Source: Mesobacillus jeotgali (GTDB lineage: Bacteria > Bacillota > Bacilli > Bacillales > Cytobacillaceae). From it: a stretch of DNA of 64,000 nt. The position numbers and the translations under genes were made by a program. Position 1 is the stretch's first letter. Each line of letters begins with the position of its first letter. The stretch covers positions 2,527,526-2,591,525 of the forward strand of contig NZ_CP025025.1 in the NCBI RefSeq assembly GCF_002874535.1, written 5' to 3'. This document shows positions 25,564 through 36,264 of the stretch, one piece after another. Under the pieces are notes generated by a model. That model saw nothing but the letters and a program-made list of their open reading frames with translations, searched no databases and was not told where the DNA came from.

Positions 25564-25930
25564 TTCCCTCCTTACGCTTTACCAGCATATGTGAAGTGCC
25601 TCCTGCAAACACCATGCCTATTATAGCGCTCAAAACTAAAATAACCGCAAGTTGCATGCCATTTTCTGCGATAAGTCCCCCGAGAGTCATCAAACCAACT
25701 GAGATCGGTACAAAAAAGAACGATAGATGCCTGACGAGATAATCAGCTGCGCCTTCAAACCATTCAAGCCGGACTACCCGCGTCCATAACAGCACGAAAA
25801 GCAGAATCATTCCTAATACATTTCCGGGAATACGCAGCTCGAACAGTTCTACAATAAAAAAGCCGGCTTTGTTAATCAGGATCAACCCTGTGATTTGTAA
25901 GAAGTATTTAATGATTTTATTAGCTTTCAA
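25532..25930 (-). CDS. CidA/LrgA family holin-like protein
   Basis: This 132-residue protein has four transmembrane helices, with IPGNVLGMILLFVLLW near residue 35 and LSFFFVPISVGLM near 70, which are CidA/LrgA signatures. It forms the first half of a two-gene unit with the LrgB-like gene. The start is TTG 25930, with AGGGG about eight bases upstream. No LytTR or LysR regulator gene is adjacent. Confidence 0.85.
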   Translation of the reverse strand: MKANKIIKYFLQITGLILINKAGFFIVELFELRIPGNVLGMILLFVLLWTRVVRLEWFEGAADYLVRHLSFFFVPISVGLMTLGGLIAENGMQLAVILVLSAIIGMVFAGGTSHMLVKRKEGNETGNSAHDL

Positions 25931-26118
25931 AGCTTATTTCCCCTTTATATTTCCCTAGACGTTGAAATTGTTTTACAATTCATTATAAATCCCATTCCTT
26001 ATATTGCAAGAATATTCACTTATCTTTTTTTGAAAGCTATATGTTAAACATAGTTCACACAATGTCCATATGATTTTCCTCATGTTTCTTATATCTTTAT
26101 AAGGGGGAGGATTGTGTC

Positions 26119-26718
26119 ATGAAAAAAATCTATCTTATCAGCTCACTTATTGTATTAATAGGAATTACATCGGGAATCTCATTTTTTCTAATCCGAGATG
26201 CGAATGCACAAATTCCAGAGGACATCACGCTTGTCACCATGGATGAAGAAAAATATACTTTTGGTGAAGAAACAGAGGCCATCAAGCTTGTAGAATTCAT
26301 TTATACTCATTGCCCTGATATCTGCCCAACGACAACACAAAAAATGAACCTACTTCGCAAAGACTTAATCCAAGAAGGTGTTTACGGTAAAGAAGTGCAA
26401 TTTGTTACAATTACAATTGATCCGTACCGGGATACACCTGAAGTTTTGAGGGAATATATGGACAATTTCGGTCTCGAAAACGACGGAAATTGGATCTTCT
26501 TGACGGGTGACCCAGCAGACACTCTGGAAGAACAAAAGAAAATCAAACAGGTTGCCGATACATTCCATTTCCAGTACCGTGATCCTGGAAATGGATTTTA
26601 CGTCCACAGTACATTTACTTACCTGATTGATGAGAATAATAAATTCATTAAAAAATTCCCGATGGGTGAAGATTTTAATAAAGATGAAGTTTTCGAAGAA
26701 ATAATGGACGAAATCTAA
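26119..26718 (+). CDS. SCO1/SenC family copper chaperone
   Basis: This 199-residue protein has an N-terminal membrane anchor (3-24) and a thioredoxin-like domain outside the membrane. It carries CPDIC (the CxxxC copper site, about residue 63) and a distal His in GFYVHSTF (about 160). SCO proteins deliver copper to the CuA centre of cytochrome c oxidase; B. subtilis YpmQ is the likely counterpart. ATG 26119 follows GGGGGAGG by nine bases. The gene is followed by a perfect terminator. Confidence 0.85.
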   Translation: MKKIYLISSLIVLIGITSGISFFLIRDANAQIPEDITLVTMDEEKYTFGEETEAIKLVEFIYTHCPDICPTTTQKMNLLRKDLIQEGVYGKEVQFVTITIDPYRDTPEVLREYMDNFGLENDGNWIFLTGDPADTLEEQKKIKQVADTFHFQYRDPGNGFYVHSTFTYLIDENNKFIKKFPMGEDFNKDEVFEEIMDEI

Positions 26719-26720
26719 GC

Positions 26721-26757
26721 ATACAAAAAAGCGGTCGGTTGCACCGCTTTTTTGTAT
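26721..26757 (+). terminator. Terminator of the SCO gene
   Basis: ATACAAAAAAGCGGT pairs with ACCGCTTTTTTGTAT without mismatch. Confidence 0.85.
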
Positions 26758-26846
26758 GCTGTTTACTTTCCTGATTAAGCTCTTCATTATGACTCCTAGA
26801 TGAGATTCCTGAAGGGCATGCATAATGAGGAAAGCCTGTCTATCTC

Positions 26847-26984
26847 TTAATGTGAATTCACTGTGGTGGGATGTTTCTCTGTTTTTTGCAGGGAGAAAAA
26901 TTCTGATTTTGGCTTGGTGAAGCTGACTTTTATCCCTGATTCTTTTAGGCGATTAACAAAATCAACCAGCTGCTTTTTAGCCAT
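26847..26984 (-). CDS. Small basic protein (45 residues), unknown
   Basis: The minus-strand ATG at 26984 has AAAGGAG eight to nine bases upstream and opens MAKKQLVDFVNRLKESGIKV, ending VNSH. It is hydrophilic and basic at the start, and I do not recognise it. The overlapping plus-strand frame has no ribosome site. Confidence 0.55.
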   Translation of the reverse strand: MAKKQLVDFVNRLKESGIKVSFTKPKSEFFSLQKTEKHPTTVNSH

Positions 26985-27323
26985 TTTCAAAAACTCCTTT
27001 TATCCATCTTTGTCTATTATTATTTTACATGAAAAATATGAAAAATGTGTGAAAATGAGCAAAAAAATTGACATCAGCCAGCAAAAAAAATCACAAGTTT
27101 CCCAATAGACACTCCGTGGATGTTGTGATAATTGATAAACAAACTATCCCTCTTACTTCCTACTCTCGCCTTTTCCCAATTTGACTCCATTAAAAACACG
27201 ATTCCATAAAAAAATCGTATTCATTCACTCTAATACCTGCTCTCATCTTTAAAAAGAATTCGCTCAGAGCAATCAAACATGTTATAATCTTTGGGATATA
27301 TATTAATGGAGGCTACTAAATAA
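26985..27323. other. Promoter region of ykpA
   Basis: TATAAT at 27283-27288 with a poor -35 (TTCGCT, 18-base spacer) is the likely ykpA promoter. The rest is AT-rich without genes. Confidence 0.45.
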
Positions 27324-28943
<1,620 letters not shown>

Positions 28944-28946
28944 TAT

Positions 28947-28976
28947 AAACCCTCGGGATCTTCCCGAGGGTTTTTC
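28947..28976 (+). terminator. Terminator of ykpA
   Basis: AAACCCTCGGG pairs with CCCGAGGGTTT, followed by TT. Confidence 0.85.
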
Positions 28977-29007
28977 TTTGTTTTAACCTTGGATCTTATT
29001 AATTTTC

Positions 29008-29142
29008 TTAACCCTTTTTTTGTTTCTTTCTTGAGGAAGCAGCGGTTCTGCTTCCTGTTTCACTTACCGTTGTCCCCTGTCCTTCAACCTGAGAAGAATT
29101 CAGCCCGATTGTCGATGGATCCTTTTTTCTTTTATTGCTCAT
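29008..29142 (-). CDS. YuzL-family small protein
   Basis: This 44-residue basic protein opens MSNKRKKDPSTIGLNSSQVE, continues GQGTTVSETGSR and ends RKKQKKG. The pattern matches the short YuzL family of Bacillus as I remember it; the function is unknown. ATG 29142 follows GGAGGG by five bases. The longer frame to 29217 has no ribosome site. Confidence 0.65.
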   Translation of the reverse strand: MSNKRKKDPSTIGLNSSQVEGQGTTVSETGSRTAASSRKKQKKG

Positions 29143-29243
29143 GATAGCCCTCCACTTACTAATAGTCTTCTTTAATATTGTCTTGCGAAAAGAATATTTT
29201 ATACTGCTGGCGGACAACTTAGATTAGTGAGGAGGTGTTATTG

Positions 29244-29495
29244 ATGGCAAGAGTTGGCGTAGAACAATCTCTAACGAACATTTCAGAAGCCTTGCGTGAA
29301 AGAGGTCATGATGTCGTGGAATTACGCTCTGAAGCTGATGTACAGGGCTGTGATTGCTGCGTGGTTTCTGGTATCGATTCAAATGTAATGGGAATGCAGG
29401 ATGTCTCAATACAAGGATCAGTCATTGAAGCAAATGGCCTTTCAGCTGATGAGGTTTGCAGTCAAATTGATCAAAAAACCGGACAGAATCAATAG
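29244..29495 (+). CDS. ykuS: YkuS-like UPF0180 family protein
   Basis: This 83-residue protein starts [20 protein letters not shown] and contains [18 protein letters not shown] and [10 protein letters not shown], which fit the UPF0180 (YkuS) family of Bacillus. The function is unknown. ATG 29244 follows AGGAGG by eight bases. A terminator follows. Confidence 0.75.
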   Translation: MARVGVEQSLTNISEALRERGHDVVELRSEADVQGCDCCVVSGIDSNVMGMQDVSIQGSVIEANGLSADEVCSQIDQKTGQNQ

Positions 29496-29503
29496 TATTT
29501 ATT

Positions 29504-29530
29504 AAACTGCCATCTGGCAGTTTTTTATTT
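29504..29530 (+). terminator. Terminator of ykuS
   Basis: AAACTGCCA pairs with TGGCAGTTT, and a long T run follows. Confidence 0.85.
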
Positions 29531-29676
29531 TTTATCTTCCTTTCTCCCCTGAATGTCAAATCAATGATAATTTCACCAACTTGTGATATTTTTTGTATGT
29601 AGCATCCTTTAAATTCGATATAATCAGTTATATCTATTGTATATGTTTAAAAAGGGTCTTTGAAAGGATGTCAGGA

Positions 29677-30450
29677 TTGAAGAAATTACATATTGTTCTT
29701 CTCACAGCCCTAACTCTCTTCATTTCAGGATGTGCAGATGACAGTGAGTCAAATAAAACCGAACTGACTGTCTCAGCCGCAGCAAGCCTCCGTGAAGTAA
29801 TGGAAGAGGCCGGGCAATTATATATGAAACAAAATCCAGGGATTAAAATTGTCTACAATTTTGGCGGGTCTGGCTCCCTGCAACAGCAAATCTCCCAGGG
29901 TGCCCCAGTAGACTTGTTTATTTCTGCGGCTGAGGATAAATTCGATTACTTACATTCCAAAAACCTTATAGATCAACAACATAGCGTAAGACTTCTCAGA
30001 AACGAACTTGTATTGATTACACAGAAAGATAACAAAAGTATCGATTCAGCAGAATCACTAACTATGGACAGTATTGAAAGAATCGCCCTGGGCACTCCTG
30101 AATCTGTGCCTGCCGGCATGTATGCGAAACAAGCATTGCTTTCATTGCAATTATGGAAGGACCTTGAACAAAAAATAATTCCTACTAAAGACGTACGCCA
30201 GGTTCTTTCCTATGTTGAAACAGGAAATGTCGATGCTGGCATTGTTTATAAAACGGATGCAATGATTTCCGATAAAATAAGAATCATCCCTTTGAATGGG
30301 AAAGAACTTCACGATCCCATTGTTTATCCGCTTGGTGTAGTTGCAAGAACAGAGCATCCTAATGAGTCTATCGACTTCTTCAATTTCCTAAAAGGACAAG
30401 AAGCATTGAAAATTTTTAAAAAATTCGGCTTTACAGCAGCATTGGAATGA
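29677..30450 (+). CDS. modA: Molybdate-binding lipoprotein ModA
   Basis: This 257-residue lipoprotein has a signal sequence with lipobox LFISGC (about residue 19), then a periplasmic-binding fold with VSAAASLREVMEEAG, FNFGGSGSLQQQISQGAPVDLFISAAE-type oxyanion contacts and YVETGNVDAGIVYKTDA. These match ModA, which binds molybdate or tungstate for ABC import. TTG 29677 has AAAGGA eight bases upstream and gives a clean signal peptide; ATG 29668 sits directly on the AAAGG and is less likely. The stop overlaps the modB start (ATGA). The supply of molybdenum fits the formate dehydrogenase. Confidence 0.88.
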   Translation: MKKLHIVLLTALTLFISGCADDSESNKTELTVSAAASLREVMEEAGQLYMKQNPGIKIVYNFGGSGSLQQQISQGAPVDLFISAAEDKFDYLHSKNLIDQQHSVRLLRNELVLITQKDNKSIDSAESLTMDSIERIALGTPESVPAGMYAKQALLSLQLWKDLEQKIIPTKDVRQVLSYVETGNVDAGIVYKTDAMISDKIRIIPLNGKELHDPIVYPLGVVARTEHPNESIDFFNFLKGQEALKIFKKFGFTAALE

Positions 30451-31112
30451 TTTTTATGAGCAGTGAGTTCTGGAGCCCGATCAAACTTTCCCTTGAGATT
30501 GCTTCAGTGTCTGTAGTTTTTGTGTTTTTATTCGGAATATTTGCCGCAAGGTTTATGGCAAGGAGACGATTTATTGGCAAAACAGCTGTAGAGACACTGT
30601 TGACATTGCCTTTAGTACTCCCTCCAACTGTAGTGGGATTTCTATTGATTGTCGTCTTTGGGATAAATAGTCCGATTGGAAAATTAATTGAACAGGTTTT
30701 CGGCAGTCCCCTTATCTTTAGCTGGTGGGCAGCTGTTATCGCTGCATCTGTCGTAGCCTTTCCATTGATGTATCAATCAGCCAAGACCGGCTTCCTGTCG
30801 ATTGATCCTGGTGCGGAGGAAGCAGCGAGGGTAGATGGAGCAAATGAGTGGAAGGTTTTTTTATATGTTACTCTACCCCTTTCAGCAAAAACATTAATCA
30901 CCGGGCTTATTTTAAGCTTCGCCAGAGCCCTTGGTGAATTTGGAGCAACCCTTATGTTTGCCGGCAACTTGCCCGGAAAGACTCAGACCGCTCCAACAGC
31001 AATCTATGTGGCGCTTGAGTCCGGCAATATGGAGTCAGCCTGGCTATGGGTAATTGCCATGGTCGGAATATCGTTCCTTATGCTCCTTTCAACTTCGTTA
31101 TTAAAACACTGA
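30447..31112 (+). CDS. modB: Molybdate ABC transporter permease ModB
   Basis: This 221-residue protein has five to six transmembrane helices and the ModB motifs LPLVLPPTVVGF (about 50) and EEAARVDGANEWKVF (the EAA loop that contacts the ATPase, about 125), then RALGEFGATLMFAGNLPGKTQT. The start overlaps the modA stop by four bases. No ModC ATPase gene follows; the next gene is on the other strand. I recall B. subtilis yvgL-yvgM also lacking an adjacent ATPase, so a shared ATPase encoded elsewhere is likely. Confidence 0.88.
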   Translation: MIFMSSEFWSPIKLSLEIASVSVVFVFLFGIFAARFMARRRFIGKTAVETLLTLPLVLPPTVVGFLLIVVFGINSPIGKLIEQVFGSPLIFSWWAAVIAASVVAFPLMYQSAKTGFLSIDPGAEEAARVDGANEWKVFLYVTLPLSAKTLITGLILSFARALGEFGATLMFAGNLPGKTQTAPTAIYVALESGNMESAWLWVIAMVGISFLMLLSTSLLKH

Positions 31113-31130
31113 ACAACCAGTAAGAAACAC

Positions 31131-31157
31131 AAAAAGCCATGATCCCATGGCTTTTTC
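31131..31157 (+). terminator. Terminator of modAB
   Basis: AAAAAGCCATG pairs with CATGGCTTTTT around ATCC; it also reads as a terminator for the converging lipoprotein gene. Confidence 0.85.
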
Positions 31158-31159
31158 TT

Positions 31160-31810
31160 TTAAAAATTTATTTCAAATTTAACAGGCTCCCCTATCTTCT
31201 TTTTATCCTCGTCCACCAAATCTCCTGACAAGATTTCAACTTTCTCGAGGCTTTCAAGCTCCTCGACAATAAAACCTAGATTCCCAAGCTTCTTTTGTCC
31301 TGCTAAAATCTCGCCATGCAGTTCTTCCAGGTAAATATCATCTTCCCATGTCTTTTGGATTGATTCGTTGATATTCACCATTGCCACCGGGCCAAAATGA
31401 TAGCTATCCTTGGAGTTATTTTGTACTTCCACCCCAATTTTAACAAAATTAAATTCTTCATCATGGGTATATACATGGAAGAAATCAATCAGGCTGTAAT
31501 CAGGGATAAAATGCAGCAATTTAACATCTTTGACTGTGTATTCAATTCCATCCAGATTAAATGTCTTATTGACCTCTTTCACTGCCTTAAGGGTCAATTC
31601 ACCTTTATCGTCAGTTATAGAATCCCCTGCTTTTTTCAGTTCCCGGTCATCTGTAATCTGCGGATTCGGTACATACACATCTGTATTCTTCTTTAATGGT
31701 TTCTCAGCAACAGTTTTAGAAGGTTTGCTCTCCTTATTTGACTCTGCCTCGGCAAATGAACAACCTGTCAGCATTGAAATAGCCAGCATCAATTGCAGAT
31801 ATTTTTTCAA
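31160..31810 (-). CDS. Lipoprotein with DUF4352-like domain
   Basis: This 216-residue exported protein has a lipobox (LTGCS, about residue 16), a Lys/Glu/Ser-rich linker, and a beta-rich domain from about residue 80 with FNLDGIEYTVKDVKLL and NFVKIGVEVQNNSKDSYHFGP. The layout resembles DUF4352 or telokin-like Bacillus lipoproteins, of unknown role. The start is TTG 31810 with GGGG about seven bases upstream. Confidence 0.7.
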   Translation of the reverse strand: MKKYLQLMLAISMLTGCSFAEAESNKESKPSKTVAEKPLKKNTDVYVPNPQITDDRELKKAGDSITDDKGELTLKAVKEVNKTFNLDGIEYTVKDVKLLHFIPDYSLIDFFHVYTHDEEFNFVKIGVEVQNNSKDSYHFGPVAMVNINESIQKTWEDDIYLEELHGEILAGQKKLGNLGFIVEELESLEKVEILSGDLVDEDKKKIGEPVKFEINF

Positions 31811-31875
31811 TTCGAAAACCCCTTTTCAGAAAATCTCCCGCAGATCCAAGGTTCAGCGGGAGATGATCAAATTTA

Positions 31876-33261
31876 TTATTTTCTTTTGCCATTTGCAAGA
31901 ATATCAAAAATGTTTTTAGCATTGTCAGTATTGTCAATCTGTCCGTAGAAACGCTCTTTACCAGGACCGAATGCATATACAGGGACGTCTTCACCAGTGT
32001 GTCCCCCAGTAGTCCAGCCAGTATGAGAACGCTTGTCAAAGATCTTTTCGATTGCGTTGTCGATGTCAGCTTTTTTACCTGCAGCAGCATCTTTTACAGA
32101 TTGAATTTCTTCAGCTGTCAACGCAGTCAAACCTTGCGATTCAAAATCAATATATTTCTTTAATGTTTCCTCTACATTAGCCCCTTTTTCAATTTCTGCA
32201 GCCATGAAGTCAGGGGTGCGTTTCGCAGCCTTAATCGGTGCACCGAACCAGTTGTAGATGCCGTCAGCACCAATTGAGTATCCGCCTGTAGAGTGGTCAG
32301 CAGTCGCAACAACTAATGTATGCTTGTCCTTCTTCGCGAATTCGATCGCTGCTTTGTATGCTTTCTCGAAATCTTCCATTTCACTCATCGCAGCAACGAT
32401 ATCATTGTCATGTCCAGCCCAGTCAACCTGGCTGCCTTCTACCATCAGGAAGAAACCATCCTTATCTTTGTTCAAACGCTGTATTGCTGATTTTGTCATT
32501 TCCTCAAGGGAAGGGGTTTCTTCATTGCGGTCGATCATCTTATCCATTCCCCGTGGAGCGAAAAGGCCAAGGATCTGATCGTTACCATCCTTTAATAAAT
32601 CTTGTTTATTCTCTACATAGCTGTAGCCATCTTGTTTAAATTTATCAACAAGATTAATGTCATCACGGACAAACAGGTCCTTACCGCCGCCTAAAAGAAC
32701 ATCGACTTTGTGTTCCCCATTTATTAAATCTTTATAATAATCCTCAGCAATACCATTCATGTTCTTGCGTGTTTCATCATGCGCTCCAAAAGATGCTGGA
32801 GTTGCGTGTGTAATCTCAGAAGTAGCTACAAGGCCAGTCGCCTTTCCATTTTCCTTAGCAGCTTCAAGAACCGTCTTTACTTCAGAGCCATCATTGTCTA
32901 CAGCGATTGCATTGTTATATGTTTTGATCCCAGCAGACATTGCTGTTGCTGCTGACGCAGAATCTGTAACGTTTTGATCAGGATCCTCAGGGTAAGTCAT
33001 TTGGTTTCCTACAAGGTACTTGTCAAATTCTGTTTTCTCTGCTTCTACTGTATCAGGATTGTCCTTCAAGTAGCGGTATGCTGAAGTATATGAAACACCC
33101 ATTCCGTCACCGACTAAGAAAATGACATTCTTAATTTCTGCAGAGTTATCTTTTGCTTCATTTTTCGCTTCTGCATCAAAAGTACCTACTAAGCTGCCGA
33201 ACGCTACAGTTGATAGAACAGCGATCGGGAGAATCTTCTTTTTAAAGTTTGCTTTAATCAT
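31876..33261 (-). CDS. Secreted alkaline phosphatase
   Basis: This 461-residue protein has a signal peptide ending AEA (about residue 32). It has the alkaline phosphatase metal and active sites: FLVGDGMG, VTDSASAATAMSAG with the phosphorylated Ser, EITHATPASFGAH, VEGSQVDWAGHDND, TADHSTGG and GGHTGEDVPVYAFGPG. It releases phosphate from organic esters outside the cell, like PhoA and PhoB of B. subtilis. ATG 33261 follows TGGAGG by seven to eight bases. A PhoP-type direct repeat lies upstream, which fits induction by phosphate starvation. Confidence 0.92.
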   Translation of the reverse strand: MIKANFKKKILPIAVLSTVAFGSLVGTFDAEAKNEAKDNSAEIKNVIFLVGDGMGVSYTSAYRYLKDNPDTVEAEKTEFDKYLVGNQMTYPEDPDQNVTDSASAATAMSAGIKTYNNAIAVDNDGSEVKTVLEAAKENGKATGLVATSEITHATPASFGAHDETRKNMNGIAEDYYKDLINGEHKVDVLLGGGKDLFVRDDINLVDKFKQDGYSYVENKQDLLKDGNDQILGLFAPRGMDKMIDRNEETPSLEEMTKSAIQRLNKDKDGFFLMVEGSQVDWAGHDNDIVAAMSEMEDFEKAYKAAIEFAKKDKHTLVVATADHSTGGYSIGADGIYNWFGAPIKAAKRTPDFMAAEIEKGANVEETLKKYIDFESQGLTALTAEEIQSVKDAAAGKKADIDNAIEKIFDKRSHTGWTTGGHTGEDVPVYAFGPGKERFYGQIDNTDNAKNIFDILANGKRK

Positions 33262-33298
33262 TTTAAGACCTCCAGAAAAGTTATTCACTACGCTTCCT

Positions 33299-33341
33299 AC
33301 TATAATGCCATTCTATTAACCTCTTATTAATACACTGTAAA
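33299..33341 (-). promoter_or_regulatory. PhoP box and promoter of the alkaline phosphatase gene
   Basis: On the minus strand TTTACA, TTAATA and TTAATA occur with exactly 11-base spacing, as in Bacillus Pho-regulon promoters. They are followed by a -10-like TATAGT. There is no good -35 box, as expected for PhoP activation. Confidence 0.7.
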
Positions 33342-33420
33342 AATACTTTAATTCCTTGTAAAAGTTCTTTACAATCATGTATTTTACTTATCAGGAAGAA
33401 AACTCCATATCAAGAGCAAC

Positions 33421-33447
33421 AAAAAAAGCAGGTTATATTACCTGCTT
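33421..33447 (-). terminator. Terminator overlapping the D,D-carboxypeptidase stop
   Basis: AAGCAGGTAATATAACCTGCTT on the minus strand, then seven T. The stop codon lies in the loop side of the stem. Confidence 0.8.
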
Positions 33448-34607
33448 CGAAATCTTCTGCTCTTTTTTTGTTTTCGATTGACCATCCACACTCCAGCTGC
33501 CCCCACTAGTACTACCACGCCTAATATAGTATTAACAGAAAGCAGTCCACTTTGTTTCGGCTCTGGTGCGGTCTCCGTCTTTGCTTCAGGTTTTTTTCCA
33601 ATCAGGGGTTTAAGTTCAATAGCTTGGATTATTTCTCCTTTGCCATTCTGGATCCTTAAGATTCCGTCTTTGTCTACTATCCTCTTGCCTTTTTCAACCG
33701 GTTCTGTCACAAGGAGATCCTCACTTGCTTTGAACTTTAGGTTTCCGCTTGTGAAGGTTTCCCCTTTCCTGATTTGAGAGGACTTAAAAGCAGCGAAGCC
33801 ATAGTCGAAAAGCTTGATCGTATCCTCATAAATTTTCCGTTTGTATTCTGATTTCAAGAGAATGGCAGTCAACTTCAGCTTGCCATTATCAGCTGTTGTA
33901 GCAAGCGTTTGCTTTGATTGGTCAACAAAACCAGTCTTTCCGCCCGTTACTCCTTCATAAGGGATTTCCCCTTTTAGCATACGATGATGGGAAAGGATTG
34001 TAGTATCCCAAGACTCCCCGTCCCACTCCAATTGTTTAGTGCCAAAAATCTCACGGAAGTCAGGATTGTTCATTGCATAGTTTAATATCAAGCCAAGGTC
34101 CTTGGCTGTTGTATAATGATTTTCATCGAACAAACCATGCGGGTTGACAAAATGAGTATCCTCAACACCAATGTTGGTCTTTAGGAACTCATTTATGTTT
34201 TTCGAGTAAGTATCCATTGAACCATCCAAATGAATGGCAATAGCCAATGAAGCATCATTCCCTGAATTAATAAGCATACCCTGGATCAGCTTCCTCAGTG
34301 AAACCTGTTCCCCAGGATTAAGATAAACTCGAGTTCCATCGATTTTCTCAATTTCCTCACTAACATCCACTATCTCATCAAGACTAGCTGTTTCAATCGC
34401 ATAGATGGCGGTTGCAATTTTGGTTAAGCTCGCAGGATACATCTTTACTTCTGCATTTTTCCCAAATAATATTGCACCTGACTGCGTGTCCATCAAAACA
34501 GCGGCTTCAGAAGTTAAAACAGGATCATCTGCCTCTGCATTAACTAATCCAGCAGTAGAATTCATACTTATCATTAATAACATTAACAAGGCCAAAAACT
34601 TCCTCAT
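33438..34607 (-). CDS. D-alanyl-D-alanine carboxypeptidase (low-molecular-weight PBP)
   Basis: This 389-residue protein has a signal peptide (cut near NAEA, residue 25), catalytic SLTK (Ser60, Lys63), INSGND for the second motif, and VTGGKTGFVDQ for the third. A PBP5-type C-terminal beta domain follows, then a Pro-rich linker, one transmembrane helix (about 360-380) and a basic tail. It trims the fifth residue from peptidoglycan stem peptides. It is nearest to the DacA/DacF group; I cannot say which. ATG 34607 has only a weak GGATGTGG site. Confidence 0.85.
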   Translation of the reverse strand: MRKFLALLMLLMISMNSTAGLVNAEADDPVLTSEAAVLMDTQSGAILFGKNAEVKMYPASLTKIATAIYAIETASLDEIVDVSEEIEKIDGTRVYLNPGEQVSLRKLIQGMLINSGNDASLAIAIHLDGSMDTYSKNINEFLKTNIGVEDTHFVNPHGLFDENHYTTAKDLGLILNYAMNNPDFREIFGTKQLEWDGESWDTTILSHHRMLKGEIPYEGVTGGKTGFVDQSKQTLATTADNGKLKLTAILLKSEYKRKIYEDTIKLFDYGFAAFKSSQIRKGETFTSGNLKFKASEDLLVTEPVEKGKRIVDKDGILRIQNGKGEIIQAIELKPLIGKKPEAKTETAPEPKQSGLLSVNTILGVVVLVGAAGVWMVNRKQKKSRRFRSR

Positions 34608-34931
34608 AATACCACATCCAGTGTCCTAATCTCTCCACTAATTTTAACAGAATCTTGTCGAAAATTGTTTAGTGTTATTATTTTTTAATCAAACTGGAAT
34701 AATCTGAAAAGATTGTAAACGGGAATAATTTCTCTCTCAAGCACTAGCTAGGCTTATTTGCGCCTAATAAATCCTGATGCTGCAGGAATAGGTCACCAAT
34801 GAAACCCATTGCCGCCAAAAAATCCAAATTCCGAAAAAACAGGTCACCAATGTAGCCCATTGGTGACCTAAATGTAAATGTAACTCAATACAATTGACTA
34901 GGAATTATACTTTTGTGACCCCAACCCGTCC
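34608..34931. other. Intergenic region with a GGTCACC palindrome pair
   Basis: No coding frame is seen. The region contains the carboxypeptidase promoter side and the repeat listed next. Confidence 0.5.
34790..34873. repeat. Two-copy GGTCACCAATG palindrome, 51-bp spacing
   Basis: AGGTCACCAATG starts at 34790 and 34841. The second copy is followed by the inverted arm CATTGGTGACCT with a five-base loop, a perfect 12-bp stem. The first copy has only the partial arm CCATTGCCGCC. The core GGTGACC is shared with the array at 10145-10420. Confidence 0.75.
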
Positions 34932-36125
34932 TCAATTCCTGCCGCTAAAAACGATATTTTCCAGATAGGAAATATATACGTCATCCCTGGCAAGAGCTGC
35001 TCCATACTCCCTTTTTACAAAGCGTTCAGCTGCTTCAAAACTGTCAAATGGTCCGTGCCGCTCTTTACTTTCCTGCTGGACGAAATATCGAGTTCTATCC
35101 GTATAAATCAGATACAAGTCCCGGTCGCGATTCTCATACAGGCATCCATTTTTGGAGTTCTTTAGATTATAAGTATTTTTAAAGGCGTCGGGTTTGATTG
35201 GATCCAACGGAAACGCCTGTTCAATATATCGGTTATAAGCTTCCTTATTCATAGAGCATCCAGAAGCTTTAGCATGCCCGCCCCCGCCAAATTCGCCAGC
35301 GACAGCAGAGACATCAACGTCATCATGGATTGTCCTGAAGCTGATTTTCTTTCCACCCAGGTTCATGATCGCTATATAATCCAGATGTGGATACTCCTTG
35401 CCCAGCTCGTTCCCTAACTCGGAATGATAGGACTCCGCGTGAACGATCCCTCCATATAAACCATCATTTTCAATTTGGATAATTTCCCGCTTTTTCCTCC
35501 TGATATATCGTTCAATTTTATCTTCTTCCATTTCCAGAAGCTTTTTTTCAAAATCATCATAATCAAAAGCATCTCCAGATGTTAGACGCGGTACCATTCG
35601 CTCTTCAAATTCTTCTATTGAAACCATAAAAAACAGGTCATTCAAATTCTTTGCTTTGTAATTCTTAAGGATGTCCCAGTCCCAGGTATCATATTGCCTG
35701 ACAAGCTCAACAAACTCATCGAGGGATCCATTTTTAACCAGATGATTTTCCTGGACCAAATAATCATAAACGAGTGACGCCGCGCTTGTCAGTGTACCGG
35801 AGTCATCCTCTACTTTTACCATACCCCAGCTATAACCATTGAAATGCAATGCTGTTTTATGGTGATCAATAAGCTTTGCCTTTCCCCCATCTTTAACGAA
35901 CTCATTGATTTTTTCCGTGACTTCATGGTTGACAGATAAATCTGTTATGTAAAGATGATCTTCCTTTTTCATTCGGTCATTCATTCTTTCGAAATATTTC
36001 TCCACCTGGAAGTTGAGTCCAGAGACAGAATTATATCGGATATCGGCTTTTTCACCGAAAGCCAGCCTGAATAAAATCCCGCAGGCCACTCCATCTAAGT
36101 CATTGTGCGTATATAAACGGTACAT
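34932..36125 (-). CDS. nrnB: NrnB-like DHH oligoribonuclease (YngD)
   Basis: This 397-residue protein has the DHH phosphoesterase motifs THNDLDGVA (5-15), YITDLSVN (about 60), LIDHHKTA (about 86) and YDTWDWD. The C-terminal DHHA1 domain has GGGGHAKASG (about 280). Length and layout match B. subtilis NrnB/YngD (about 399 residues), which degrades oligoribonucleotides left by RNA turnover. It might instead act on cyclic-dinucleotide products. ATG 36125 follows AAGGAGG by six bases. Confidence 0.75.
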   Translation of the reverse strand: MYRLYTHNDLDGVACGILFRLAFGEKADIRYNSVSGLNFQVEKYFERMNDRMKKEDHLYITDLSVNHEVTEKINEFVKDGGKAKLIDHHKTALHFNGYSWGMVKVEDDSGTLTSAASLVYDYLVQENHLVKNGSLDEFVELVRQYDTWDWDILKNYKAKNLNDLFFMVSIEEFEERMVPRLTSGDAFDYDDFEKKLLEMEEDKIERYIRRKKREIIQIENDGLYGGIVHAESYHSELGNELGKEYPHLDYIAIMNLGGKKISFRTIHDDVDVSAVAGEFGGGGHAKASGCSMNKEAYNRYIEQAFPLDPIKPDAFKNTYNLKNSKNGCLYENRDRDLYLIYTDRTRYFVQQESKERHGPFDSFEAAERFVKREYGAALARDDVYISYLENIVFSGRN

Positions 36126-36264
36126 ACTTTCCTCCTTAGTTTGTATCTAAACTATAGTTTGTTGTTGCCCTGTTAATCTATACAAGAGAAATTCAAAAAA
36201 ATAGACAAGTTCAGCTAGGGGACGAGCATAGATATTTAAAGAGGATAATAAGGAGGTGAAAATC

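Noticed and set aside
26863-27108. 81-codon plus-strand ORF
   Set aside because: It overlaps a minus-strand gene with a better ribosome site and has no recognisable sequence pattern.
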